A stretch of DNA of 64,000 nt from Balneolaceae bacterium (lineage in GTDB: Bacteria; Bacteroidota; Rhodothermia; Balneolales; Balneolaceae): positions 1,488,001-1,552,000 of the forward strand of contig CP051242.1 of assembly GCA_017795005.1 (NCBI GenBank), in the 5' to 3' direction. A program made the translations under genes and the position numbers. The notes below the pieces were generated by a model that saw only the letters and a list, made by a program, of their open reading frames with translations, did no database searches and was not told the DNA's origin. This document shows positions 51,536-62,600 of this stretch, in pieces; position 1 is the first letter of the stretch; each line of letters starts with the position of its first letter.

Positions 51536-52531
51536 ATGAAAGTGCAACATATTCTTGTACCAACCGATTTTTCTGAACGATCAGAAGAAGCAATAAAAAT
51601 GGCCGGTGAAATGGTTGACTTATATGGCTGTACTGTCGACCTGATTCATATCATTCCACTTATCAAATATTTTAGCGAAAGTATGGACCCCTTAGGTGTT
51701 CCTTTTTCTCTGGAAAAGCATTTGTATCCGCATTGTTTGGAAAACTCGCATACCAAACTGGAGCAAATGGCTCATAAATACATTAAAAAAGAATATCGCG
51801 GAAAGTTATTCACCGAAATTGAAAGAAAACCTTCAGAAGCTATCACAAGGTTAGCAAATAAAGGTGATTATGATCTGGTAATTATGTCAGCAAAGGGAGA
51901 GCACGATACCGTTCATATGATGGGTGGTACCACTGAGAAAGTGATACGATTCAGTAAAGTTCCTGTACTAACAGTTAACAAAGATGTGAAACTGGAAGAC
52001 TTGAAGACTATTCTTGTACCGATTGACCTCTCAGATTCTTCCCTTTTCGCCATAGTCCCAGCTTTTGAGTTAGCTAAAGAAATAGAAGCAAATATTGAAC
52101 TGTTGAATGTGGTTGAACTATACTCAGCTGGAAGCGATATGATTCCGTATGTGCCAACCTCAATAGATGAGCAGCCTGTGTATGAAAATATGATCGTGAA
52201 AGTATCAGAATATTTGCTCAATCATCAACAATATGAGCTTCATGTAAAGCGAACCGGAATTCCATTTGAAGATGTATTAGTCTCAACAGAAGAGCCACAC
52301 AATGTACATATCGATATGAAAAGTACTGTGATTAAAGGAATTACTGCTTATCATGAAATTGCAGATTATGCGAATGAACATGCAGACTTGGTAGTGATGA
52401 ATACTCATGGAAGAACCGGACTTTCGAGGGTAATAATGGGCTCTACTACCGAACATGTATCCAGATTAATTGAGAAACCTTTGCTTACAGTTCGCCCTCA
52501 GTTTTATGAGAAAGAGGTGGAAAGAGGTTGA
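51536..52531 (+). CDS. Tandem universal stress protein
   Basis: Two UspA domains: residues about 1-150 (ILVPTDFSERSEEAIKMA ... GTTEKVIRFSKVPVLTV) and about 160-330 (ILVPIDLSDSSLFA ... GRTGLSRVIMGSTTEHV). The second has the G-x2-G-x9-GST nucleotide motif; the first is weaker. Start ATG 51536 is fixed by a GGAGG at 51526-51530, five bases away; in-frame ATGs at 51482 and 51524 are upstream. Role: stress survival, partner unknown. Confidence 0.88.
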   Translation: MKVQHILVPTDFSERSEEAIKMAGEMVDLYGCTVDLIHIIPLIKYFSESMDPLGVPFSLEKHLYPHCLENSHTKLEQMAHKYIKKEYRGKLFTEIERKPSEAITRLANKGDYDLVIMSAKGEHDTVHMMGGTTEKVIRFSKVPVLTVNKDVKLEDLKTILVPIDLSDSSLFAIVPAFELAKEIEANIELLNVVELYSAGSDMIPYVPTSIDEQPVYENMIVKVSEYLLNHQQYELHVKRTGIPFEDVLVSTEEPHNVHIDMKSTVIKGITAYHEIADYANEHADLVVMNTHGRTGLSRVIMGSTTEHVSRLIEKPLLTVRPQFYEKEVERG

Positions 52532-52553
52532 TTCTTTAAGAAGCTTAGTGGCT

Positions 52554-52753
52554 GTCCCTCCTCGGAGAGGGACAAACTTGCAAATATTGAGCAAGTCAGA
52601 GAGAGGACGATACTAACTCGTTCTTATTTGCCACACCTGTCCTCCCTCTGATTTCACGCAAGCATGAAATCGGTCTCCCTCCAAAGGGAGACAGTTTCAA
52701 TCTCGATGAAATTTTATAGTCATTGCGAGGAACGAATGTGACGAAGCAATCTC
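52554..52753. repeat. Cluster of small palindromic elements in the 52.5-52.9 kb gap
   Basis: The 368-base gap between the Usp and rsmA genes holds no gene. It contains hairpins GTCCCTC/GAGGGAC (52554-52573), GATTTCA/TGAAATC (52650-52671) and GTCTCCCT/AGGGAGAC (52673-52692), then a REP-like unit starting GTCATTGCGAGGAACG and ending GCAATCTC (52719-52753). The last resembles a dispersed repeat seen in many unrelated bacterial genomes, as I recall. A CGAAGG/CCTTCG stem (52778-52797) follows. Confidence 0.6.
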
Positions 52754-52831
52754 ATAATTATAGCTGAATCAAAAAAACGAAGGATTAAAACCCTTCGCTG
52801 GTGTAATTGAAGAAATAAATCAGGTAAACAA

Positions 52832-52853
52832 GAGAAGGGATTCATCCCTTCTC
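52832..52853 (+). terminator. Strong hairpin before rsmA
   Basis: A perfect 10-bp stem (GAGAAGGGAT / ATCCCTTCTC) with a two-base loop. No T-run follows, so it may be a repeat or a pause site rather than a true terminator. A near -7 element for rsmA starts 13 bases later. Confidence 0.4.
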
Positions 52854-52899
52854 CTACATTCTTCGTACCTTGTCATCTCATTTAAAATTATTTTTTCAT

Positions 52900-53664
52900 T
52901 TGAGTTTTAAAACCAAAAAAAGCCTCGGTCAGCATTTTTTAACTGATAACAATATCATTGCGAAGATTTTAAAGTCTGTTCGAGCCAATAAAAATGATCG
53001 TATTATTGAAATTGGTCCGGGGACTGGTGCTTTGACGAAATGGCTGGTTCAGCGCTATGATGATGTCCATGCTATTGAAGTAGACCAAAGAGCAGTTGAA
53101 GTATTGAGGCTAAACCTGGAAGGGCTCACCATCCACCAAAAAGATGTATTGAAAGTAAACTGGAAGGAACTGATTTTCGAAACCGGGGAAACCCATGTGA
53201 TTGGAAACCTGCCTTACTATATAACCAGTCCGATTTTATTTTCTTTACTTGAATCACGCCAATATTTCAAAGAAGCGATTTTAATGATGCAAAAAGAAGT
53301 AGCGCAGCGTTTGGTTGCATCTCCATCTTCCAAAGAGTATGGAATTCTAAGCGTCCAAACTCAGCTTATGAGTACTCCGGATTTATTGTTCGATGTGTCC
53401 CCAAATTCATTCAGCCCACCTCCAAAAGTAATGAGTTCAGTTATTCGACTTAGGTTCGATAAATCTCCTTTAAACTGTTCAGATAAAATCCTTAAAAGTG
53501 TGGTTCGAACTGCCTTCAACCAAAGAAGAAAAAAACTAAGTAATTCTTTAAAACCCGTTTTGGGTGATTTACAACCTGAAGGATTTAACTATGACCAACG
53601 GGCAGAGGATTGGGAGCCTGCCATTTATGCAGACCTTGCCGAACGAATAGAAAAGTCAACATGA
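52900..53664 (+). CDS. rsmA: 16S rRNA dimethyladenosine transferase
   Basis: RsmA (KsgA) dimethylates A1518 and A1519 of 16S rRNA late in small-subunit assembly. It starts at TTG 52900 (SFKTKKSLGQHFLTD), which matches the usual N-terminus. A TTG at 52870 overlaps a near -7 element (TACCTTG, 52866-52872) and is unlikely. Motifs: IEIGPGTGALTKWL (SAM), NLPYYITSPI (catalytic NLPY). The length of about 254 residues is normal. Confidence 0.92.
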   Translation: MSFKTKKSLGQHFLTDNNIIAKILKSVRANKNDRIIEIGPGTGALTKWLVQRYDDVHAIEVDQRAVEVLRLNLEGLTIHQKDVLKVNWKELIFETGETHVIGNLPYYITSPILFSLLESRQYFKEAILMMQKEVAQRLVASPSSKEYGILSVQTQLMSTPDLLFDVSPNSFSPPPKVMSSVIRLRFDKSPLNCSDKILKSVVRTAFNQRRKKLSNSLKPVLGDLQPEGFNYDQRAEDWEPAIYADLAERIEKST

Positions 53665-53765
53665 CGGAATGTTTTGGTACGGTACTTGCTTTATGCATAC
53701 CGAAATGATGGGCAATGCCCGAAAAATTGTAAACACTAACTAACAAAAACAAAGGAGTCATACAC

Positions 53766-54053
53766 ATGGCTAGCATTAAACCTTTAGGCGACCGCGTATT
53801 GGTTAAAGCGGACGTGGCTGAAGAAGTAACCAGCTCTGGTCTGTACATCCCTGATACAGCTAAAGAAAAACCACAACAAGGTACAGTTGTTGCGGTGGGT
53901 CCCGGAAAAGTAGAAAACGGGAATAAAATTGATCTAACCGTGAAAGAAGGGGATAAAGTTCTTTACGGTAAATATGCAGGTACCGAAGTAACTCTTGATG
54001 GAGAAGAGTACCTCATTATGCGGGAATCGGATATTGTTGGAATCCTTGCATAA
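53766..54053 (+). CDS. groES: Co-chaperonin GroES
   Basis: The 95-residue heptamer subunit that caps GroEL. It begins [10 protein letters not shown] and has the mobile loop [18 protein letters not shown] and the C-terminal [14 protein letters not shown] strong Shine-Dalgarno AAAGGAG (53751-53757) lies eight bases before the ATG, clearer than for most genes here. No CIRCE element is seen in the 100 bases upstream. Confidence 0.97.
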   Translation: MASIKPLGDRVLVKADVAEEVTSSGLYIPDTAKEKPQQGTVVAVGPGKVENGNKIDLTVKEGDKVLYGKYAGTEVTLDGEEYLIMRESDIVGILA

Positions 54054-54101
54054 CCTATCCCAAAGAAATTAAATCACAAACTTAAAAAGAATTAAAAAAC
54101 T

Positions 54102-55751
54102 ATGTCAAAGTTAGTTCACTACGATATGGAAGCACGCGACGCTCTTAAGCGCGGTGTTGATAAACTAGCCGATGCTGTAAAAGTAACGCTCGGACCTCGT
54201 GGACGTAATGTTGTAATCGAAAAATCATTTGGAGCACCTAACGTAACTAAAGACGGTGTTACTGTTGCCAAAGAAATCGAGCTATCTGATAAAGTCGAAA
54301 ACATGGGCGCTCAGATGGTTAAAGAAGTAGCATCAAGAACCAGCGATAATGCCGGTGATGGTACTACTACAGCAACCGTTCTCGCCCAGGCAATTGTAAG
54401 CCAGGGATTAAAAAACGTAACTGCTGGCGCAAACCCAATGGATCTTAAAAGAGGAATCGATAAAGCCGTTGACGCTATTGTTGATGCTCTTAAAGAACTC
54501 AGTAAAGAAATTGACGACCGAAACGAAATCGCTCAGGTTGGAACTATTTCTGCCAATAACGACGAGTTCATCGGTAACCTGATTGCAGACGCAATGGAGA
54601 AAGTTGGTAAAGATGGCGTTATCACTGTTGAGGAAGCCAAAGGGACTGATACTTACTTGGAAACAGTAGAAGGTATGCAGTTCGATCGCGGTTACCTTTC
54701 TCCATATTTCGTAACTGATTCAGAGAAAATGACTGCGGATTTGGAAGATCCATACATCCTGATCTTCGACAAGAAGATTTCTGCGATGAAAGACCTTCTT
54801 CCAATCCTTGAAAAAGTAGTTCAATCAGGTAAACCACTATTGATTATCGCTGAAGATATCGAAGGCGAAGCATTAGCAACTCTGGTTGTAAACAAACTTC
54901 GTGGTTCACTTAAAATTGCGGCTGTTAAAGCTCCGGGATTTGGTGACAGAAGAAAAGCAATGTTGGAAGACATCGCTATTCTAACCGGTGGTACTGTGAT
55001 CTCTGAAGAGCGCGGATACAAATTAGAAAACGCTACACTTGATTTCTTAGGTCAGGCTGCACGTGTAACTATCGACAAAGACAATACTACTGTTGTTGAT
55101 GGTTCAGGAAAAGAAGATGACATCAAAGCTCGTGTAAATCAGATTAAATCTCAGATCGAGACTACTACTTCTGACTACGATCGTGAAAAACTACAGGAGC
55201 GTCTTGCTAAACTAAGTGGCGGTGTCGCTGTTCTTTATATCGGTGCTGCTTCTGAAGTAGAAATGAAAGAGAAGAAAGCACGTGTGGAAGATGCACTTCA
55301 TGCAACCCGTGCTGCGGTTGAAGAAGGTATCGTACCTGGTGGTGGTGTTGCACTTCTTAGAACTGTTTCTGCACTTGATGGCCTTAAAGGTGACAATCCG
55401 GATGAGAAAGTTGGATTTGATATCGTTCGCAGAGCAGTTGAAGCTCCACTACGTACTATCGCCAACAACGCAGGTGTTGAAGGTGCTATCGTAATCCAAA
55501 AAGTACTCGACGGAAAAGGTGCTTTCGGCTACAATGCACGAACTGAAGTGTACGAAGACCTGATTAAAGCAGGTGTTATTGATCCTACCAAAGTGACAAG
55601 AAATGCGCTTCAAAACGCAGCATCTGTTGCAGGACTATTACTAACCACCGAAGCGGTAATTTCTGAGAAGCCTGAAGAAGATAAAGGCGGCGGAATGCCA
55701 GACATGGGTGGAATGGGAGGAATGGGAGGCGGAATGCCAGGTATGATGTAA
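54102..55751 (+). CDS. groEL: Chaperonin GroEL
   Basis: The 549-residue ATP-dependent folding chamber subunit. Landmarks: [27 protein letters not shown] (ATP site), the family signature near [12 protein letters not shown], and a GGM-rich C-terminal tail ending in MPGMM. It follows groES by 48 bases and ends before a strong terminator. All key residues look intact. Confidence 0.97.
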   Translation: MSKLVHYDMEARDALKRGVDKLADAVKVTLGPRGRNVVIEKSFGAPNVTKDGVTVAKEIELSDKVENMGAQMVKEVASRTSDNAGDGTTTATVLAQAIVSQGLKNVTAGANPMDLKRGIDKAVDAIVDALKELSKEIDDRNEIAQVGTISANNDEFIGNLIADAMEKVGKDGVITVEEAKGTDTYLETVEGMQFDRGYLSPYFVTDSEKMTADLEDPYILIFDKKISAMKDLLPILEKVVQSGKPLLIIAEDIEGEALATLVVNKLRGSLKIAAVKAPGFGDRRKAMLEDIAILTGGTVISEERGYKLENATLDFLGQAARVTIDKDNTTVVDGSGKEDDIKARVNQIKSQIETTTSDYDREKLQERLAKLSGGVAVLYIGAASEVEMKEKKARVEDALHATRAAVEEGIVPGGGVALLRTVSALDGLKGDNPDEKVGFDIVRRAVEAPLRTIANNAGVEGAIVIQKVLDGKGAFGYNARTEVYEDLIKAGVIDPTKVTRNALQNAASVAGLLLTTEAVISEKPEEDKGGGMPDMGGMGGMGGGMPGMM

Positions 55752-55782
55752 GATCATATCCCATAAACTTCTGAAAAGAATT

Positions 55783-55813
55783 AAGCCCCTTCAAAGTTGG
55801 AGGGGCTTTTTTT
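55783..55813 (+). terminator. Rho-independent terminator after groESL
   Basis: An 8-bp stem (AAGCCCCT / AGGGGCTT) with a 10-base loop is followed by a run of T. It sits 32 bases past the groEL stop. The convergent gene on the other strand ends inside it, so it may serve both. Confidence 0.85.
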
Positions 55814-56750
55814 ATTCCGAAAACTTCAAATTCCCAATCATTTCGGTATTTACTGAACGTGCCAGATCATGAGGGGTATATATTATATTAGCGTATTTAC
55901 GCCAATCCGTACTTTTGGCTGTTTTAAGTGGTAATTGGGACGCACTTAGATTGCTGAAGAATTCTTCGATTAAAGCCTCGGTATCTCCATCTACAGAAAG
56001 TAAAGACGGTTCATTTTTTGTGGTCAAAGTCATCGGTTTTTGTATATGATACTTTCCTACAGGTTTTGCCTGATTAAAAATAGCCGCTACTGTTTCTGAG
56101 CAAACAAGTCCTTTATCATTTCGGAACTTTGCAGCCTGAAGAATCATCTGATCAGCAAACCATTCAAAAAACTCAACAAGTTTATCGTGATTAACCTTAA
56201 ACAGCATATCAATTACTGATGGACTAATTTTCTGCAGATGTTCTGTTATGAATTTTTCCAGAGCTTGTATCCATGAATCACGTTCCCACCGGGAAATACA
56301 GAGAAAGATCATCAGAATGGCAATGGTATAGGAGTAATCGAGGTTTTCTTCCACTATTTCATTTGCCAAAGTAAGAAGAGGTTGTACCGGATATTCATCC
56401 GTTCCCAGTTGTTTACCATCTTTTATAAACCGATACACATCGGTATTAGTAGTACTATAATGATCAATCGGATTTCTTCTCACACCTGTTGGTCCGGCCT
56501 CAACAACTCCTTTTCCATCCCAAAAAGCCGCATGCGTATAAACATCCTGATCAAAATAAATAATGAGCCCTCTTAGAATAGTGAAAGCAGCGCCCATAAA
56601 CTTTTTCTCTTCTTCCGGGGATTTATAATTCCGGTATCTTAAAGCAGTAATCAACGCTTCAAAATATTCAGTTGCCCCGGGGTGTTCGAACCTGCAAAGT
56701 AATATGTCGCCCGGTTTTAATTGAGCAACTGTGATTTCCTGATAATCCAT
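55812..56750 (-). CDS. YiiX-like permuted papain-fold protein (NlpC/P60 relative)
   Basis: The 312-residue protein shows the YiiX/YebB pattern: PGDILLCRFEHPG near the start, a His in VYTHAAFWDGKGVVEAG (about residue 98), and a Cys in GLVCSETVAAIF (about 216) as the likely nucleophile. The order Cys after His fits the permuted fold. An inserted helical segment lies between. No signal peptide. Substrate unknown; such enzymes act on peptides or lipids. It is followed on the same strand, 12 bases upstream, by the large hybrid kinase. Confidence 0.72.
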   Translation of the reverse strand: MDYQEITVAQLKPGDILLCRFEHPGATEYFEALITALRYRNYKSPEEEKKFMGAAFTILRGLIIYFDQDVYTHAAFWDGKGVVEAGPTGVRRNPIDHYSTTNTDVYRFIKDGKQLGTDEYPVQPLLTLANEIVEENLDYSYTIAILMIFLCISRWERDSWIQALEKFITEHLQKISPSVIDMLFKVNHDKLVEFFEWFADQMILQAAKFRNDKGLVCSETVAAIFNQAKPVGKYHIQKPMTLTTKNEPSLLSVDGDTEALIEEFFSNLSASQLPLKTAKSTDWRKYANIIYTPHDLARSVNTEMIGNLKFSE

Positions 56751-56762
56751 TTACGCTTTTCG

Positions 56763-59429
56763 TTAGTTTAAATATTCCTGAGGCTTTTTTCCAAAGCGGC
56801 TAAAAAACTGTTTAGTGAAATAGGAGACGGTAGAAAACCCAATTCCCGATGATAGTTCACTCATAGACCGAACGCTTTTATGTTCAAGTGCCTGCCTCGC
56901 TTTTTGTAGTCGGATTTCTTTTACAAAAGCACCTGCCGAAAATCCGGTTGCCCGTTTTACTTCCCTGTAAAGCGTACTTCTGCTCATTGCCATTTCTCCT
57001 GCAAGTTCTTCAAGATTGAAAGAAGAATTTGATATTCTTTGTTCCACAAGTTCAGTTAATTTTTTTATAAACTGTTCTTTGACGGGTTCAAGATGTTCCT
57101 CAGAAAGCTCTAGCGCCAGCTCTTTCCGATTCTTCTGGAAAGTAAGTAAGTTCTGAATTCTTGCGATGAGTTCGTCCGGATTAAACGGTTTTACCAGATA
57201 ATCATTAATTCCTAATCTGAAGCTTTCCAGTTTACCTTCTATATCAGATCGGGCTGAAAGGAAAATAGTAGGGGTGTTTTCAAATGCAGATTTAGACCGA
57301 AGCTGCTTCAGAAATTCCATACCGTCCATTTCCGGCATCATTATATCGCTGATGATAAGATCCGGTGTATTATCTTCTAAAAAACTCAGCCCTGCTTTTC
57401 CGTGTTCGGCATAACTGGTTTTATATCCATGCGCCTCCAAAATCGATTCAACATACTCAGCCATATCCTGGTTATCTTCAACTAAAAGAATATGTTTTGT
57501 TTCTTTAGTATGTAATGAAGGTTCTTTTGGAATTTCCTGCTCTCTCTCGTTGGTAGATACCGGTATTTGGTTATAGGCTTTTATGGTATCATCATTCAAA
57601 ACGGGAAATATAACTTTGAATTTGGAGCCTTCTCCGGGTTTACTTTCTACCTCAATTGAACCACTATGCAACTCAACATATTCTTTAGTAATAGCAAGCC
57701 CAACTCCTAATCCTTCCCGATATTCTACATCCGAATGTGCACTTGTTTGAAACCGTTCGAATATATGTGGAAGATGATCTTTTGAAATGCCACTTCCTGT
57801 GTCTGAGATTTCAATCAGAGCCGTATTTTTTTTCTGTTTCAGAAAAACCGAAATACTCTCTCCGGAAGGGGTAAACTTAATGGCATTGGAAATTAAGTTT
57901 GTAATAATTTTCTCAAATTTGTCTTCATCCAGTTGGGCAGCAATAGGTTCTTCAGGTAGTTCCACGCTAAGATTTAACCCTTTCGATTTAATTAAGCTTT
58001 CATAAGATTGGACCAAAACATGTAGTTTTCCTCTCAGATCAATTACCGAACTATGGAAAGTCATTTGATTGGATTCAAGCCTGTTTAACTCGATAATCTG
58101 TTCCACTAATTGCTGTAACCGATCCGAGTTCCTTAACGAAACATGTAGTTGTTTTTGTTCCTTTTTTGTTAAATCGGAGTTATACAGGAGTTGTTTAAGG
58201 GGACCGGAAATTAGTGTAATCGGAGTACGGAGTTCGTGTGAGATATCCTGAAATAAACGGGACCTGAATTCCTGAATTTGTTCCAGTTCTTCCGTTTGTC
58301 TAAGAAGAAGTTCATTTGCAGTCTGTAGTTCATAAGTGCGCTCATTTACCTTTTGTTCCAGACCTTCTGTGTATTGCTTAAGTTCTTCATTCGCACGCTG
58401 AAGGTTTGAAGTCATAGCATTAAAATGGGTACTCATGGTTCCCAATTCATCCTGCCCCTGCTCCTCAATTCTATGGGAAAGGTTTCCCCGGTTCACTTCT
58501 TCAACCCCTTTTAAAAGTGCTCTTAGTGGATTGAGTACGCTTTTGCTATAAAAGAATGGAAAAGTAATAAGAACAGAAATACTGGAAATGAGTAGTAAAA
58601 TTGCATAGGGGAGAACAGTATCGTGCACCAGAGGTCGGTTCAGATCAGGACTTAAACGTAGTTCCGCAGGCACAATTAAATACCCTTGTATTCCGATAAT
58701 GGAAAGAAACAGTACCAAAGAAATACCTACCATTTTGATAAGTAATGAAGAGTGATCTGCTACGAATCGAAAAAATGCGGTAGTGAGAAGAATGAAAATG
58801 ATAAGCTGTGCTGAGAAAAATACTAGTGCGAATACTTCTCGATCTACGATTTCTAAAGCATTTAATGCAGGAAAGAATGACTGCACAATTGCTACTAAAG
58901 TTAATAACAGAAAAGCAAGGTACCCTTTGTAGTTACTCGTATTGGTTTTTTTAGAATGAACAATTCGATGTTTTCTGTAAAATATAATCGCAGACCAGAT
59001 GATCAAGAGTATAGGATAAGGAAGTAATATTTGAGCAATTGAATAATCTCCACCCCCCCTTGTAATCATTAACACAATGAGAAAGATTGATCCAATAACT
59101 GCCAGAAGACCAGTTATAATTAGAACTGTGAATTCTTCCTTTGGGAAATATCTTTCTTTTAACCTGTAGGCAAACTGGACGTAGCAAAATGAAAGTAAAA
59201 TTGTACCTAAGTGTTGTAATGGATATGACAGAGCTATCCAATCGGCATCAATAGCTGTGACAGTAAAAGCAAAAAAATCAAGGGTGGCATACCCAATTAA
59301 GTATCCTATAAACCACTTAATCTCAGTTTTTTTTGGTTTATAGAAAAGTACATAACAGACAAAAATAATTACAAGCAATAGTTTCGCCAGGATAGGGATA
59401 GATTCAGGCGTAAGTAAAATATTACTCAT
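56763..59429 (-). CDS. Hybrid histidine kinase with receiver and AraC-type output
   Basis: The 888-residue protein packs a whole two-component pathway in one chain. About seven N-terminal helices (residues 10-230) and an eighth precede a HAMP-like linker and coiled coil. The HisKA box is DISHELRTPI with H398. The ATPase has NLISNAIKFT, DTGSGIS and GLGVGLAI. A receiver domain follows with phospho-acceptor D695 (ISDIMMPEMDG) and KPF. The C-terminus is an AraC HTH (MSRSTLYREVKRATGFSAG, FSTVSYFTKQFFSRFG). All catalytic residues are present. Unlike classic HTCS it lacks a periplasmic propeller; the 7TM part is the likely sensor. Confidence 0.93.
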   Translation of the reverse strand: MSNILLTPESIPILAKLLLVIIFVCYVLFYKPKKTEIKWFIGYLIGYATLDFFAFTVTAIDADWIALSYPLQHLGTILLSFCYVQFAYRLKERYFPKEEFTVLIITGLLAVIGSIFLIVLMITRGGGDYSIAQILLPYPILLIIWSAIIFYRKHRIVHSKKTNTSNYKGYLAFLLLTLVAIVQSFFPALNALEIVDREVFALVFFSAQLIIFILLTTAFFRFVADHSSLLIKMVGISLVLFLSIIGIQGYLIVPAELRLSPDLNRPLVHDTVLPYAILLLISSISVLITFPFFYSKSVLNPLRALLKGVEEVNRGNLSHRIEEQGQDELGTMSTHFNAMTSNLQRANEELKQYTEGLEQKVNERTYELQTANELLLRQTEELEQIQEFRSRLFQDISHELRTPITLISGPLKQLLYNSDLTKKEQKQLHVSLRNSDRLQQLVEQIIELNRLESNQMTFHSSVIDLRGKLHVLVQSYESLIKSKGLNLSVELPEEPIAAQLDEDKFEKIITNLISNAIKFTPSGESISVFLKQKKNTALIEISDTGSGISKDHLPHIFERFQTSAHSDVEYREGLGVGLAITKEYVELHSGSIEVESKPGEGSKFKVIFPVLNDDTIKAYNQIPVSTNEREQEIPKEPSLHTKETKHILLVEDNQDMAEYVESILEAHGYKTSYAEHGKAGLSFLEDNTPDLIISDIMMPEMDGMEFLKQLRSKSAFENTPTIFLSARSDIEGKLESFRLGINDYLVKPFNPDELIARIQNLLTFQKNRKELALELSEEHLEPVKEQFIKKLTELVEQRISNSSFNLEELAGEMAMSRSTLYREVKRATGFSAGAFVKEIRLQKARQALEHKSVRSMSELSSGIGFSTVSYFTKQFFSRFGKKPQEYLN

Positions 59430-59663
59430 CTAGAAATACTGTCTGCACCAAGATTTTTTGATAATAGGATAGTATAAGATTTTACATAGACAACTCTAAC
59501 GGTTTTCAGGTTGGAAATTTTTAACAAACTCTTGATCAAAAAAAGATGCCGGATGTTTTGGAAATAGAAGATTGACCTATTTGTTAAGGTTTTTGACACG
59601 TTTGTTTTCGGATATAGAAAGAGCTTTGAGAGACAAAAAAACTCAAACTCTAATAATTTGGCT

Positions 59664-62600
59664 ATGATTTTATACGGTACAAGGAAAAAATACATAAGGA
59701 ATATTTCCGTTTTAGTTGGTTCGATTCTACTAATACTTTTCATGGGTATTAATGAAACCAGTTATGCAAAAGTATCAACCAATCCCACAGTTCTTTCAAT
59801 CGAAAGGCAAACACCTTCCGACTCAACTACCGATGCAGATGAGGTAACATTTCGGGTAACTTTTAGTGAAAATGTAGCCCGTGTTTCTCCAGATGATTTT
59901 GTACTCAACGGAACTATTGCAGGAGACGGAACCATAGCTTCCATAACAAGAATTAGTGATTCTGTTTTTGATGTGAACGTAACTGGTATTACTAATTCTG
60001 AAGGTACATTAGGATTAGACATTGCAGGAGTAGAAGGAGCGGGTAGCAATAATATTATCGAACTTATTTCTACTTCGGATGCCAATGAATCGGGTACTTA
60101 TAATCAAGACTCCGGGGATGCAACTCAAATTGGACAGTCTTTTGAAGCGTTAAACACAGGTTTGCTTCATAGCGTTAGTCTTAATAAACATTTAGGCTTT
60201 CATTCTTATTCAGGTACCGCAACCATTAAAATCTTTTCTGGTCAGACTGTTGGTGGCACTCCTTTAGCAACACAAGAAATTAATGTAACCAGTAGTAGTG
60301 GCTTTGAAACATATGTTTTTGAAGATCCTCCCTCGGTTACTGCAGGTGTTACTTATACCTGGTCTTGGGAGAAGGGCACGGGCTCTGGTAGTTCGAATTT
60401 TATTGGAACAACGTCTAATCCTTATGCCGATGGAGTTGCATATGTTTCAACTTTAGGAGGTTTTAGTGCTAGTATTGATTTTGTTTTTCAAACCCAAGTT
60501 ATTACTGACACAACCCAAAGCCTGGCGGCAACTCTACCAGGAACAGATCAAACCTATGCAATTAGTAACCCACCTCTCGCCAGTAATGTTTCTATATCAG
60601 GTGATTTGGAAGTAGGGGAAGAACTTACAGGTAGTTACGATTATAGCGATCCACAATCCGATTCAGAGAGTGGAACTACCTTCAAATGGTATCGATCAGA
60701 TGATTCTGAGGCAACCAATAAAACAGAAATTGCAGGGGCAACTAGCACTACATATACAACAGTAGAAGCCGATGAGAATAAGTATTTAAGCTTTGAGGTA
60801 ACCCCTGGTGATGGTACTAATACAGGTACTGCTGTAGAAAGTGATTTGAGCGGTCCGATAGAACCGTTGTTCAAAATAGTGAGTATTTCCAGGCAATCGC
60901 CTTCTGGAACGCAAGCTAGTGCAGACGAATCTATAACTTTTAGGGTTGTATTTAATAAAAACGCCTTTCAGGTTACTACCGATGATTTCATTGCTGATTC
61001 TACGTCGGGAGGCTCTGTCACATCGGTAACTAAAGTAGATAATATGACTTATGATGTTTCCATTTCCGGGATGAATACAACGGGCGGGATTGCAAAACTG
61101 AGCGTTAAAGGTGTAGCTGGAACTGGTGGGTCCAATGATATTACGGAGTTTGAATATTCTAATGGTTCAGCAACAATTAGCCAAACAAATGTGAACGACT
61201 ACCTAAACCAGGCTAAAATAGGGCAATCCTTTGAGGCTACTTCCAATAATTATTTTACTGCCTTTACCGTGTATCCTGAGTCAGGGCAGCATACTTTTTC
61301 TGGTAGTGCAGATTTAAAAGTGTATAGCAAAAATATCGATGAAGATGTTGATGCATCGTTATTAACAAGTCAGACTATCGATATTTCAAGTAGCACAGAT
61401 GGAAGTGGTCAAACTTTTTCTATCAATAATCCACCTGCACTTGTTTCAGGTCAGACGTACAGCTTCATCATCGAAAATTTTTCAGGAAGTGGAAGTCATG
61501 CGCTTTCATCAAGTACGAGTGGAAATTATTCAGATGGCAGGGTAATTTTTACGGGTAACAACTCAGGCCATTCTGATTTTGATTTGAAGTTCGACATTTT
61601 CGAAGGTACTCAAACAGCGGGCTCAGCTTTACAAGCAACGGCACCAACAACAGAAGAAACATTTACCATACTTCCCGTAACTTCCTCCGACCCAGCAAAG
61701 TTCACTCTCTTTAACACCTTAGATATTAGCACTTCGGCGGATGGAATTTACTCGGTTTTTGCCATTGATGTAGACGGAGATGGAGATGTGGACGTGCTGA
61801 GTGCCAGTTCTAGCGATAATAAAATAGCTTGGTATGAAAACGATGGTTCGGAGAGTTTTATGGCACGCACGATTACCACTTCGGCAGATGGTGCACGTTC
61901 AGTTTTTGCCATTGATGTGGATGGGGATGGCGATGTAGACGTGCTGAGCGCTAGTTATTACGACGATAAAATAGCGTGGTATGAAAACGATGGTTCGGAG
62001 AGTTTTACGGCCCGCACGATTACCACTTCTGCGGACCGTGCTCATTCGGTGTATGCCATTGATGTGGACGGAGACGGAGATGTGGACGTACTGAGCGCTA
62101 ATTATGGCGAAGATAAAATAGCGTGGTACGAAAACGATGGTTCGGAGAATTTTACTGACCAAACCATTACGAGTTCGGCGGATGGAATTTACTCGGTTTT
62201 TGCCATTGATGTAGACGGAGATGGAGATGTGGACGTGCTGAGTGCCAGTTCTAGCGACGATAAAATAGCGTGGTATGAAAACAATGGGTCAGAAAGTTTT
62301 ACAACACACACGATTACCACTTCGGCAGATGGTGCACGTTCAGTTTTTGCCATTGATGTGGATGGGGACGGGGATGTAGACGTACTGAGTGCTAGTCAAT
62401 ACGATGACAAAATAGCCTGGTACGAAAACAATGGTTCGGAGAGTTTTATGGTCCACACGATTACCACTTCTGCGGACCGTGCTCTTTCGGTGTACGCCAT
62501 TGATGTGGACGGAGACGGAGATGTAGACGTACTGAGCGCTAGTCTTAACGACGATAAAATAGCGTGGTACGAAAACGATGGTTCGGAGAATTTTACCGCC

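Noticed and set aside
52554-52853. tRNA or known small RNA gene in the 52.5-kb gap
   Set aside because: No cloverleaf, anticodon arm or recognised RNA motif could be folded; only short independent stems.
53665-53765. CIRCE operator before groES
   Set aside because: No TTAGCACTC-N9-GAGTGCTAA type sequence is present in the gap.
59426-59743. Minus-strand frame before the hybrid kinase
   Set aside because: It overlaps the leader of the large secreted protein and looks like a low-complexity shadow with no protein-like features.
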